A stretch of 43,400 nt of DNA, from positions 1 through 43,400 of the forward strand of contig JAYYZE010000030.1 of assembly GCA_036340235.1 (NCBI GenBank). The letters run 5' to 3'. Numbering within the stretch: the stretch's first letter is position 1; the number at the start of each line of letters is the position of its first letter. Source of the DNA: GCA-2862585 sp036340235. Its GTDB lineage: Bacteria > Bacteroidota > Bacteroidia > Flavobacteriales > UBA7312. The translations under genes and the position numbers were made by a program. This document shows, piece after piece, positions 26,387 to 34,173 of the stretch. The notes under the pieces were generated by a model. It did no database searches, had not been told where the DNA came from, and saw only the letters and a program-made list of their open reading frames with translations.

Positions 26387-27190
26387 TTAAAAAGGTGAAT
26401 TAGGTTCTTTTTTCAAATGGTTAAAAACTAGACGATTTACTAAACTAGGAAAAAATTTATTCAAAAATACGGTAAGTTTTCCATTTATCGTTAATACCAA
26501 TGAATTTTGTCTGTTTATTGTTGAAGTGTATACTTTTTCTGCCACTTCATCGGCAGACATCATAGTTGCTTCATCTCTTGGACTTTCAGCTTGAACAGTG
26601 CCATCTTTCGACAAGGCCTTCTTTCTGATATTGGACGCGGTAAATCCAGGGCAAGCCGTCAGCACATGTAGTCCCTTTTCAAGATTTTCTATTCTTAAAG
26701 ACTCCAAAAATCCGTGCATAGCGAATTTTGATGCCGAATAGGCACATCTTGCAGGTAGGCCTTTGTATCCAGCAATGGATGATATTCCAATAATACTACC
26801 CTTAGTAGTTAAGATGTGAGGCAAGGCGTATTTGGTACAATACACTGTACCAAAAAAATTGACCCGCATCACTTTTTCGAAAACAGATAATTCTAAATCT
26901 TCAAGAATTGCCCTCATAGAAACTCCAGCGTTGTTGATTAAGACATCAATCTTTTTGTAGCGATTTAATGTTTCGTGAATAAGACGGCGACAGTCGGACT
27001 CTTTGCATACGTCGGCTGCTATGTGAGTTGTATCGTACCCTTTTTCATTTAGTTTGTCAGATATAGACTTTAACGTTTCATGACTTCTTGCAGAAAGTAC
27101 TACTCTACTTCCTTTACTAGCAAAAAAAGTAGCACATGCTTTTCCTATGCCAGAGGATGCACCCGTAACAACTACAACTTTGTTTTTCAT
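26387..27190 (-). CDS. Short-chain dehydrogenase/reductase (SDR)
   Basis: A 267-residue classical SDR: cofactor loop TGASSGIG at 9-16, NNAGVSM, and catalytic Ser in IGISSIAGYKG with YSASKFAMHG supplying Tyr and Lys. The C-terminus is basic and hydrophobic (LVLTINGKLTVFLNKFFPSL), which suggests membrane association and resembles DHRS7B/lipid-related reductases, often in lipid or sphingolipid chemistry; that is an inference. Start ATG 27190 is preferred over TTG 27193. It is the first gene of the SDR-aroK-hutH set. Confidence 0.87.
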   Translation of the reverse strand: MKNKVVVVTGASSGIGKACATFFASKGSRVVLSARSHETLKSISDKLNEKGYDTTHIAADVCKESDCRRLIHETLNRYKKIDVLINNAGVSMRAILEDLELSVFEKVMRVNFFGTVYCTKYALPHILTTKGSIIGISSIAGYKGLPARCAYSASKFAMHGFLESLRIENLEKGLHVLTACPGFTASNIRKKALSKDGTVQAESPRDEATMMSADEVAEKVYTSTINRQNSLVLTINGKLTVFLNKFFPSLVNRLVFNHLKKEPNSPF

Positions 27191-27233
27191 CAAAATTCAG
27201 CTTTATTTGCTTGTACAAATAAACATATTTTTA

Positions 27234-28397
27234 ATGACAATTAAGGAAGTTCAAAGTCAAACAGAGAGAAATATTTTCAATCGAATACCATTTGATATTT
27301 ACAAAGATGACAATAATTGGATTCCCCATTTAGAGAAGGATATTGAAGGTATTTTCTCAAAAAAAGAAAATAAGTTTTTTAGACACGGCGAAGCGGTGCG
27401 TTGGATATTAATGAATGAAAATGGCCAATACATAGGAAGAACGGCGGCTTTTATAAATAAGAAAAAGGCTTTTAGCGAAAAGCAACCTACTGGCGGGGTT
27501 GGTTTTTTTGAATGCATCAATGATGAGTCAGCCTCCACACTTCTTTTTGATACAGCAAAAAAATGGCTTGAGCAAAGGGAGATGAAAGCCATGGATGGCC
27601 CGATTAATTTTGGTGAACGCGATCGATTTTGGGGCTTGTTAGTTGAGGGCTTTGCAAATCCGCCGATTTACGCCAACTCATACCAACCACCATACTATCA
27701 AAAATTATTTGAAAACTACGGGTTTAAAACATATTTCGAACAGTACATGTTCTACATGAATGTGGCAGATGATATACCACTAAAAGTAAAGGAGAAATCA
27801 AACCGTCTTTTAAGGAATAAAGGGTTTACCTTTAAGCACCTTGAACGCAACAAAATGTACGAATATGCTGAAGATTTTAGAATAATTTATAATACTGCTT
27901 GGAAAAAACACGACAATTTTAAGGGTATGCCATCTTCACAAGCGCGTGCTATAATGCGTAAATTAAAACCGATTATGGATGAGCAATTAATTTGGTTTGC
28001 TTATTATGAAAGTGAACCCATTGCTTTTTTTATTGCATTGCCAGAGCTTAACCAAATTTTCAAACACCTCAACGGCAAGCTAAACACTGTTGGTAAAATC
28101 AAATTTTTATACCACAAATGGATGGGCACCTGTGATACGGCTTTTGGAATTGCTTTTGGTGTATCTCCAAAATTTCAGAAAAAAGGTGTTGAGGCTGCCC
28201 TTATTATGGCTATCAAGCGCCAATTTGACAAACGAAAAAAGGATTATAAAAAGCTCATAATTACGTGGGTAGGTGACTTCAATCCAAAAATGTTGAAAGT
28301 AATAGAAAATTTAGGAGCCGAAAAATATATGACGCTCAAAACGTATCGAAAGCTCTTTGACCCTAAGGCAAGGTTTGAACGATGTAAAACCATATAA
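27234..28397 (+). CDS. GNAT-like acyltransferase fold protein
   Basis: A 387-residue protein. The frame is open from 27147, but ATG 27234 (MTIKEVQSQTERNIFNRIPF) is chosen because the upstream part overlaps the SDR gene and is poorly conserved in type. Two GNAT-like halves can be seen: an N-terminal one (WILMNENGQYIGRTAAFIN) and a C-terminal one (WFAYYESEPIAFFIALPELN; GVSPKFQKKGVEAALIMAI, where the acyl-CoA loop would be). The central DGPINFGERDRFWGLLVEGF is a strong landmark of this Bacteroidota family, whose substrate is unknown. No signal peptide. Divergent from the SDR gene. Confidence 0.72.
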   Translation: MTIKEVQSQTERNIFNRIPFDIYKDDNNWIPHLEKDIEGIFSKKENKFFRHGEAVRWILMNENGQYIGRTAAFINKKKAFSEKQPTGGVGFFECINDESASTLLFDTAKKWLEQREMKAMDGPINFGERDRFWGLLVEGFANPPIYANSYQPPYYQKLFENYGFKTYFEQYMFYMNVADDIPLKVKEKSNRLLRNKGFTFKHLERNKMYEYAEDFRIIYNTAWKKHDNFKGMPSSQARAIMRKLKPIMDEQLIWFAYYESEPIAFFIALPELNQIFKHLNGKLNTVGKIKFLYHKWMGTCDTAFGIAFGVSPKFQKKGVEAALIMAIKRQFDKRKKDYKKLIITWVGDFNPKMLKVIENLGAEKYMTLKTYRKLFDPKARFERCKTI

Positions 28398-28424
28398 TTA
28401 CCGTCAAAAAAAAATCATTATGTA

Positions 28425-28454
28425 TTGCGGATTGAAATAATGAAACTATATTTG
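28425..28454 (+). promoter_or_regulatory. Promoter of the tRNA-Lys gene
   Basis: TTG at 28425-28427, exactly 19 bases, then TATATTTG at 28447-28454: a perfect Bacteroidota promoter. The mature tRNA begins 18 bases further, leaving a short 5' leader for RNase P. Confidence 0.8.
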
Positions 28455-28472
28455 CAAACTCAAAATTGAGAT

Positions 28473-28545
28473 GACCTGGTAGCTCAGTTGGTAGAGCATC
28501 TCCCTTTTAAGGAGAGGGTCCTGGGTTCGAGCCCCAGCCAGGTCA
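28473..28545 (+). tRNA. tRNA-Lys (anticodon TTT)
   Basis: A complete 73-base cloverleaf: acceptor GACCTGG / CCAGGTC with discriminator A, D-arm GCTCAGTTGGTAGAGC, anticodon stem TCTCC/GGAGA around loop CTTTTAA (anticodon TTT), and T-arm CTGGG-TTCGAGC-CCCAG. CCA is not encoded and must be added. Confidence 0.97.
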
Positions 28546-28551
28546 CATATC

Positions 28552-28574
28552 AACCCGTACAATGCGGGTTTTTT
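28552..28574 (+). terminator. Intrinsic terminator between the two tRNA genes
   Basis: AACCCG (28552-28557) pairs with CGGGTT (28565-28570) over a seven-base loop and runs into six T residues. It should separate tRNA-Lys from tRNA-Leu at least partly. Confidence 0.65.
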
Positions 28575-28580
28575 AGTTTT

Positions 28581-28664
28581 GCCCAGGTGGTGGAATTGGT
28601 AGACACGCAGTCTTGAGGGGGCTGTGCTCTTACGAGCGTATGGGTTCGACTCCCATTCTGGGCA
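28581..28664 (+). tRNA. tRNA-Leu (anticodon GAG)
   Basis: An 84-base class II tRNA: acceptor GCCCAGG / TCTGGGC (one G-T pair) with discriminator A, anticodon stem CAGTC/GGCTG around loop TTGAGGG (anticodon GAG), a long variable arm (GCTCTTACGAGC) and T-arm ATGGG-TTCGACT-CCCAT. No encoded CCA. Confidence 0.97.
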
Positions 28665-28680
28665 CAAAAAAGAAATAGCG

Positions 28681-28688
28681 TAACTTTG
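28681..28688 (+). promoter_or_regulatory. Candidate -7 box of trmD
   Basis: TAACTTTG is a perfect TAnnTTTG match only four bases before the trmD ATG. Its -33 region would fall in the last bases of the tRNA-Leu gene (no good TTG). If used, trmD mRNA would be leaderless. Confidence 0.5.
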
Positions 28689-28692
28689 AAAC

Positions 28693-29367
28693 ATGAGAAT
28701 TGATATACTGACTATTCATACCAAATTACTTGAAAGCCCTTTTGCCCACTCTATACTTCAACGAGCTATTGATAAAAAATTAGTAGAAATATACATCCAC
28801 GACATTCGCAATTTTTCAAACGACAAACACCATAAAGTTGACGATTACCAATTTGGTGGTGGCGCAGGAATGGTATTATGTATTCAACCCATTTCTGACT
28901 GTATTAATCACCTCAAAAGTCAACGAAAATACGATGCGGTCATTTACATGACCCCGGACGGAACAACATTCAATCAGTCACTTGCAAATCACTTTTCAAC
29001 TTTCAAGAACATCATTATTTTGTGCGGGCATTACAAGGGGGTTGATCAACGCATTAGAGACCACTACATTACGCATGAGTTATCTATTGGCGATTATGTG
29101 CTTACAGGTGGTGAAATAGCAGCAGCCGTCTTTTGCGACAGTATTATTCGATTAATTCCTGGAGTAATTTCCGATGAAACATCCGCATTAACCGACTCTT
29201 TTCAAGACAACTTACTGGCACCGCCTGTTTATACGCGACCTGCTGAATTTAATTCATGGTGTGTTCCAGATGTTCTTTTATCAGGCAATTTTCCGAAAAT
29301 TGAAGATTGGAGGCATGAACAGGCCTTGGAAATAACCAAAAAGAAACGTCCCGACTTATTGAAATAA
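28693..29367 (+). CDS. trmD: tRNA (guanine-37-N1) methyltransferase TrmD
   Basis: TrmD makes m1G37 next to the anticodon, preventing frameshifts. The 224-residue SPOUT enzyme shows MRIDILTIHTKLLESPFAHS, the FGGGAGMVL loop, and the knot LCGHYKGVDQRI followed by SIGDYVLTGGE, all diagnostic. It is directly downstream of the tRNA pair and 78 bases before rplS; trmD-rplS adjacency is widely conserved. Confidence 0.96.
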   Translation: MRIDILTIHTKLLESPFAHSILQRAIDKKLVEIYIHDIRNFSNDKHHKVDDYQFGGGAGMVLCIQPISDCINHLKSQRKYDAVIYMTPDGTTFNQSLANHFSTFKNIIILCGHYKGVDQRIRDHYITHELSIGDYVLTGGEIAAAVFCDSIIRLIPGVISDETSALTDSFQDNLLAPPVYTRPAEFNSWCVPDVLLSGNFPKIEDWRHEQALEITKKKRPDLLK

Positions 29368-29380
29368 TTTTCTTGAATTT

Positions 29381-29445
29381 TTGACCTTTAAACAAAATTA
29401 AGTTGTATTATTGCAATCTTTTTTAGGTAGAAAACTTGAGAAATC
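29381..29445 (+). promoter_or_regulatory. rplS upstream region, possible promoter and leader
   Basis: TTG at 29381-29383 and TATTATTG at 29406-29413 (one mismatch from TAnnTTTG; 22-base spacer) could be a promoter. A leader of about 25-30 bases would follow, containing TTTTTTAGG; AAGTT and AACTT flanking the region might pair. Autoregulatory leaders for bL19 have been described in some bacteria; I cannot confirm one here. Confidence 0.3.
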
Positions 29446-29793
29446 ATGGAACAAATAAAATACATCGAAAACGAATTATTGAGCACTAGTGAAGCTCCCA
29501 ATTTCTCTGCTGGAGATACCATTACAGTTCATTATAAAATCAAAGAAGGTAACAAGGAGCGTACACAGCTTTTCAAAGGAGTTGTTATACAGCGTAAAGG
29601 ACATGGCAAAAATGAGACGTTTACTGTCCGTAAAATGTCAAATGGAATCGGTGTTGAGCGTATCTTCCCAATATCCTCACCTTCAGTTGAAAAAATAGAA
29701 CTTAACAAAGAAGGAGTTGTCCGAAGAGCGCGAATTTTTTACCTCAGATCTCTGACTGGTAAGAAAGCACGAATTAAAGAAAAAAGGAAATAA
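29446..29793 (+). CDS. rplS: 50S ribosomal protein bL19
   Basis: A 115-residue protein, the usual length for bL19, which sits at the 30S-50S interface. It shows FSAGDTITVHYKIKEGNKER, the central RTQLFKGVVIQRKGHGKNET segment and the family end VRRARIFYLRSLTGKKARIK. A weak terminator follows 20 bases after the stop. Confidence 0.97.
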   Translation: MEQIKYIENELLSTSEAPNFSAGDTITVHYKIKEGNKERTQLFKGVVIQRKGHGKNETFTVRKMSNGIGVERIFPISSPSVEKIELNKEGVVRRARIFYLRSLTGKKARIKEKRK

Positions 29794-29813
29794 ACAATAA
29801 CTTCATGTTTTAG

Positions 29814-29840
29814 AACCTAGCTAGTTGTCAGGTTTTTTTT
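29814..29840 (+). terminator. Weak intrinsic terminator after rplS
   Basis: AACCT (29814-29818) and AGGTT (29830-29834) can pair over an eleven-base loop and are followed by a run of eight T residues ending near 29840, which overlaps the end of the convergent gene. Confidence 0.45.
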
Positions 29841-31752
29841 ATTTCTTAACCACGAAAAACTCTGTCCTTCTATTTACAGCCATGTTTTCCTCTTTGGTAT
29901 TGTCAACAATTGGCTTTTTCTCTCCAAATCCTTTATACGAAAGTCGTTTTTTCGATATACCCATTTCTATCAAATAATCATAAACACTTTTGGCTCTTTT
30001 GGTTGATAATTCTAAGTTTGAAATAGAACTTCCTACATTGTCAGTGTGACCATGAATAGACACTTCAATGGTATTATTTAGAGTCATAAAATCAATAAAT
30101 CCATTTAGTACTTGACGGGCTTGATTGTTAAGCAAATAGGAGTCAGAGTCAAAATAAATATTGTTAATTCTGAATGACTTATCTTCCTCTATAGCTTGCA
30201 TGTTAAAATCGTGGTTTTGAGCCATGGATGAAATTTCATTGGCACTAAAATAGGTTGAATTAAAAACATAATCCTTACTCTTCACAGTAACCAATACATC
30301 CTCATCGTCTTCAACAGTAACAATACCTACATAACTTCCGTTTTCTTGATTGACATTTAGCTGATGAACCTCACTATTGCTTAATGTCTTCACTTCCACC
30401 ACAGCGTCGTAAAGTTGTTCGCCGTACTCTCCTTTAACATCTCCCCTCAAAAAGAATATTTTCTCTGGACGTGCCTCTTTATAAAGCGGAAACTCGTACA
30501 GATCCCATCCACCAAGGCCTTCCAATTTATTGGATGAAAAATAAGCTGTTTTACCATCGTTACTAACAAAAAAAGCCAAATCGTCAAATTCGGTATTTAT
30601 TGGATAACCAATATTTTTTGGATTGGACCAATTGCCTGAACTATCTTTTTTACAGTAAAAAATATCTAAGCCCCCTATGCCTAAGTGAGTGTCCGATGAA
30701 AAGTACAAAGTTTCGCTATCGGGATGCAAAAAGGGTGATTTTTCATCCCCTTCAGTGTTTACTGACAATGACATTAAATTACCCCAATGTCCATTTTCAT
30801 CTTTGGTAACACTGTACAAATCAGCACCACCAATGCCATCAGGTCTCGAACTACTAAAGATTAAAGTCTTACCATCCGCCGAAATAGTAGGCTGTGATTC
30901 CCAGGTTTTAGGCCCATTAACTGGAAATTTTAGCCGCTTTAGTTCTGACCAGGTTTCGTATTTTTTATATGAATAAAAGATATCGCAATTTCGATACCCA
31001 TTTTCTGTATCACATATAGTAAAGTATAATTCTCGATTGTCTAAAGTAAGACATGGTCCACCTTCATTATCTCTAGCATTGAATGGGTAGGGCATTTTTT
31101 GACCACTATCAAAACGACCTTCTCTTTTTATTGAAATAGTAAATTCTTCTACTGTTTTTTCACGTAACATTCCCACTTCTTGCTTTTTATACCGACGCGT
31201 AAAATAGCTCGTTTCGTTATCCATAGTCAAGGCGCTCAAATACTCGTCATCGGCTGTGGAAATACCTGCTACGGGTACAGGATCATAAGGCACTGGCTTT
31301 GAGTATAAATCGTGAAAAAAGGAAGCCTTCTTGATTTGTTCTCTTGCGAATGTTTTTTGTTCCTCATCGGGGTGTATAAACTTTAAAAAATTTCGATAAT
31401 ATAATACCGCTTTTTGGTAGGATTTATTTTTAAATGAGATATCAGCAAGCGACCAATATACGTTTGGTGAATACATGGGGCAGTATTCTATTGTTTTTTC
31501 AAAATTCTTGGCCGCTTCGATATCCTTTCCCTTTTTTTCGTAAATACTTGCAAGAAGATAGTAAGCATCAGAAAAATTGACTTGTTCGTCTATGGCATTA
31601 TTAAGCGATTCAATCGATTTAGAATAATTATAATCTTGAATATAACGTTTGGCTTTAGTGTAGTGTTTCTTTGCCGTTTTGCTAACTTCTGTGGTACAAT
31701 TTTCTTGTGCAATTGTACTTGAAAAACATAATAGTAATATGAATAATCTCAT
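29839..31752 (-). CDS. PorE-like OmpA family protein with TPR, PD40 propeller and OmpA domains
   Basis: A 637-residue secreted protein with, in order: signal peptide (MRLFILLLCFSSTIAQ), TPR helices (about 24-140), a PD40/WD40-like beta-propeller (about 160-425; repeated phrases such as TLIFSSSRPDGIGGADLYSV and TAYFSSNKLEGLGGWDLYEF), a carboxypeptidase-regulatory-like beta domain (about 430-510) and a C-terminal OmpA peptidoglycan-binding domain (about 525-637; GHTDNVGSSISNLELSTKRA). This is the domain order of PorE, a T9SS outer-membrane/peptidoglycan accessory protein, but many paralogues of this layout exist. It starts in a TAATG overlap with the upstream symporter gene. Confidence 0.88.
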   Translation of the reverse strand: MRLFILLLCFSSTIAQENCTTEVSKTAKKHYTKAKRYIQDYNYSKSIESLNNAIDEQVNFSDAYYLLASIYEKKGKDIEAAKNFEKTIEYCPMYSPNVYWSLADISFKNKSYQKAVLYYRNFLKFIHPDEEQKTFAREQIKKASFFHDLYSKPVPYDPVPVAGISTADDEYLSALTMDNETSYFTRRYKKQEVGMLREKTVEEFTISIKREGRFDSGQKMPYPFNARDNEGGPCLTLDNRELYFTICDTENGYRNCDIFYSYKKYETWSELKRLKFPVNGPKTWESQPTISADGKTLIFSSSRPDGIGGADLYSVTKDENGHWGNLMSLSVNTEGDEKSPFLHPDSETLYFSSDTHLGIGGLDIFYCKKDSSGNWSNPKNIGYPINTEFDDLAFFVSNDGKTAYFSSNKLEGLGGWDLYEFPLYKEARPEKIFFLRGDVKGEYGEQLYDAVVEVKTLSNSEVHQLNVNQENGSYVGIVTVEDDEDVLVTVKSKDYVFNSTYFSANEISSMAQNHDFNMQAIEEDKSFRINNIYFDSDSYLLNNQARQVLNGFIDFMTLNNTIEVSIHGHTDNVGSSISNLELSTKRAKSVYDYLIEMGISKKRLSYKGFGEKKPIVDNTKEENMAVNRRTEFFVVKK

Positions 31753-33044
31753 TAGCTCATTAATTCTTTGTCGGTGACAGATCGTAGCTGTCCTTCTGTA
31801 GATGCAACAACCGTAGCGACAGTAGCGTCACCCGTTACATTTACCACTGTTCGTAACATATCCAATAATCTGTCAACTGCAAAAATCAAAGCAATGCCTT
31901 CTGGGTCTATACCTATGGCACTCAACACAATGACTAACATGACCATACCCGCCCCAGGCACTGCCGCCGAACCAATGGACGCTAAGGTAGCTGTTAGAAC
32001 AATGGTAAGTTGTTGACTAAGATCCAAATCATAGCCAAATGCTTGGGCAATAAATACCGCTGCTACCGATTGATAAAGAGAAGTCCCATCCATGTTAATG
32101 GTAGCACCAAGAGGAAGTACAAATGAAGACACCTCCTCAGAAACCCCCAGATGATCTTCACATCGCTCCATAGTAACTGGTAAGGTAGCGGCACTAGAGC
32201 TAGTAGAAAAAGCAAGCATTTGAGCAGGAGCAATACCCTTAAAGAAATCAAAATAATTCAACTTGGTGAAACTTCGTAAAATCAATGGATATACTAAACA
32301 TACCATTAGCGATAAACCTAAAACCACTGTTAATGAATACACGCCCAAAGCTCTAAATAATTCGAATGAAGCACCAAAGTCGACAACCAAACCAGCCAAC
32401 AAAGCAAAGACCCCATAAGGAGATACAATCATAATAATGTCCACCATTTGTAGTACAATATCATTGACGCCGTCAAAAAAGGACTTAACTGTCTTCACCT
32501 TTTCCATTGGAATCATAATCATTGATATCCCAAAAAACAAAGCAAAGAAAATGACTTGCAACATGTTTTTATTATTGGACATGGAATGAATTAAATTTTC
32601 AGGTACAATATCAACTAAAAATTGTAAAGGACCCTCACCCTTGACACTTTCTGCCGATTGAATTTTTAAGTTAGCATTATTGGCATATTGAGATTTTAAC
32701 TCTTGTCTTTTTTCTGCAGAAAATGATAAACCAGGTTGTATGATATTGACCAACACTAAACCAAAAGTAACAGAGATAAGCGTTGTCATTAAATAAACAC
32801 CTACGGTTTTACCACCAATTCGAGATAGCTTTGAAATATCATTTAAGCTACTAACTCCTTTAATCAATGAGGCAATAATTAGAGGAACTGCAATAAGCTT
32901 TAAAAGGTTGATAAATATTGCACCCCACGGCTTTATCCAGTCATTGGTAAAGTCAACCCAGCCCATGTTAGCTGCTACTAGACCATACACAACACCCAAA
33001 AACATTCCTATAATAATTTTCCAGTGTAAAGCTAATTGCCTCAT
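31752..33044 (-). CDS. Dicarboxylate/amino acid:cation symporter (DAACS family)
   Basis: A 430-residue transporter of the glutamate/aspartate/dicarboxylate family, with eight helices and two hairpins. The substrate hairpin AFSTSSSAATLPVTMERC (serine-rich motif) and helix 7 signature LGATINMDGTSLYQSVAAVF are clear, as is VVNVTGDATVATVVA near the end. It imports acidic amino acids or C4-dicarboxylates with Na+ or H+; the exact substrate is not readable. It overlaps aroC by 4 bases (ATGA) and the OmpA gene by 1. Confidence 0.93.
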   Translation of the reverse strand: MRQLALHWKIIIGMFLGVVYGLVAANMGWVDFTNDWIKPWGAIFINLLKLIAVPLIIASLIKGVSSLNDISKLSRIGGKTVGVYLMTTLISVTFGLVLVNIIQPGLSFSAEKRQELKSQYANNANLKIQSAESVKGEGPLQFLVDIVPENLIHSMSNNKNMLQVIFFALFFGISMIMIPMEKVKTVKSFFDGVNDIVLQMVDIIMIVSPYGVFALLAGLVVDFGASFELFRALGVYSLTVVLGLSLMVCLVYPLILRSFTKLNYFDFFKGIAPAQMLAFSTSSSAATLPVTMERCEDHLGVSEEVSSFVLPLGATINMDGTSLYQSVAAVFIAQAFGYDLDLSQQLTIVLTATLASIGSAAVPGAGMVMLVIVLSAIGIDPEGIALIFAVDRLLDMLRTVVNVTGDATVATVVASTEGQLRSVTDKELMS

Positions 33045-34099
33045 ATTTTTGACAATTTGTTTAATAAATAAAAATCAGCCATTACGAGTGCGCTCATTGC
33101 CTCAACAATAGGAACTGCTCGGGGAACCACACATGGGTCATGTCTCCCTTTGGCATCGATAACAATTTTCTTTCCGTCTATGTTAATAGAATTTTGAGAT
33201 TGCATAAGCGTGGATACGGGCTTGAAGGCTACTCTAAAATAAATATCCATGCCATTAGAAATACCTCCTTGAACACCACCCGAATGATTGGTTTGAGTAG
33301 TACCATCTTCATTGAATAAATCATTGTGTTGACTGCCTAACATCTCTGACGAACAAAAACCGCTTCCAAACTCTACTCCTTTCACTGCATTGATAGACAG
33401 TAAAGCACTACCAAGTCTAGAATGAAGTTTATCAAAAATGGGCTCTCCCAAACCTATATCTGCATTTTCAATAACGCCACTTACAATGCCACCTACTGTG
33501 TCTCCCTTCTTTTTAACTTCTTCAATGTAACTCATCATTTTGTGGGCCGTATTAGTTTCAGGACATCTTATTGGAAGTAATTCGGTTTTGGAAAAGTCTA
33601 GGTTTTTATAATTTTCTTCAATATGTATGGTGCCTACAGAAGACACGTAGGCGTTAAACTTTATATGAGGAATCAACTGTTTTGCAATGGCTCCAGCAAC
33701 CACCCAGTTTGCTGTTTCGCGCGCTGAAGATCGTCCTCCTCCCCTGTAATCTCTATGACCATACTTTTGAGTATAGGTGTAATCAGAGTGAGAAGGCCTA
33801 AACGTGTTTTTTAAATGGGAATAATCCTTTGATTGTTGATCGGTATTTTCGATACTAAAGCCAATTGGTGAGCCTGTTGTTTTTCCTTCGAAAATGCCTG
33901 AATGAAAAATAACTTGATCGCCTTCTTTTCTGCTAGTAGTTAAATTAGATTGGCCTGGTCGTCGTCTTTTTAATTCTGACTGTATCAAGTCGAAATCTAA
34001 TACCAATCCAGCAGGACAGCCTTCTAGCACTCCCCCTATAACAGAACCATGAGATTCACCAAAGGTCGTCAATCGAAATAACCTACCAATAGAATTCAT
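33041..34099 (-). CDS. aroC: Chorismate synthase
   Basis: AroC converts EPSP to chorismate with reduced FMN, the last step of the shikimate pathway. The 352-residue enzyme carries GESHGSVIGGVLEGCPAGL, RRRPGQSNLTTSRKEGDQV, HRDYRGGGRSSARETA and the C-terminal KGRHDPCVVPRAVPIVEAM signatures. It heads the set aroC-symporter-OmpA protein. A TATATTTG box lies six bases before its ATG on the minus strand. Confidence 0.97.
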   Translation of the reverse strand: MNSIGRLFRLTTFGESHGSVIGGVLEGCPAGLVLDFDLIQSELKRRRPGQSNLTTSRKEGDQVIFHSGIFEGKTTGSPIGFSIENTDQQSKDYSHLKNTFRPSHSDYTYTQKYGHRDYRGGGRSSARETANWVVAGAIAKQLIPHIKFNAYVSSVGTIHIEENYKNLDFSKTELLPIRCPETNTAHKMMSYIEEVKKKGDTVGGIVSGVIENADIGLGEPIFDKLHSRLGSALLSINAVKGVEFGSGFCSSEMLGSQHNDLFNEDGTTQTNHSGGVQGGISNGMDIYFRVAFKPVSTLMQSQNSINIDGKKIVIDAKGRHDPCVVPRAVPIVEAMSALVMADFYLLNKLSKI

Positions 34100-34105
34100 A
34101 TGTTA

Positions 34106-34113
34106 CAAATATA
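34106..34113 (-). promoter_or_regulatory. -7 box of aroC
   Basis: On the minus strand these bases read TATATTTG, a perfect -7 box, ending six bases before the aroC ATG. At the right distance (19 bases) upstream lies TTA rather than TTG. It is back to back with the hutI promoter. Confidence 0.6.
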
Positions 34114-34119
34114 CGTAAA

Positions 34120-34149
34120 TTGAAAGGAGCTATAATTGAGCTATATTTG
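34120..34149 (+). promoter_or_regulatory. Promoter of hutI-ftcD
   Basis: TTG at 34120-34122, exactly 19 bases, then TATATTTG at 34142-34149, a perfect match. The hutI ATG (34174) lies 24 bases downstream. The apparent upstream extension of the hutI frame starts at this TTG, which is a promoter element and not a start codon. Confidence 0.8.
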
Positions 34150-34173
34150 TATTTTCGCGTCAGCGCAGTAATC

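Noticed and set aside
28446..28694. An 82-codon minus-strand open frame across the tRNA pair
   Set aside because: It is the translated complement of tRNA-Lys and tRNA-Leu (phrases such as DLAGARTQDPLLKREMLYQLSY are a well-known artefact of annotating tRNA antisense strands).
34120..34173. Upstream extension of hutI starting at TTG 34120
   Set aside because: That TTG is the -33 element of a perfect promoter and the extension spans the -7 box.
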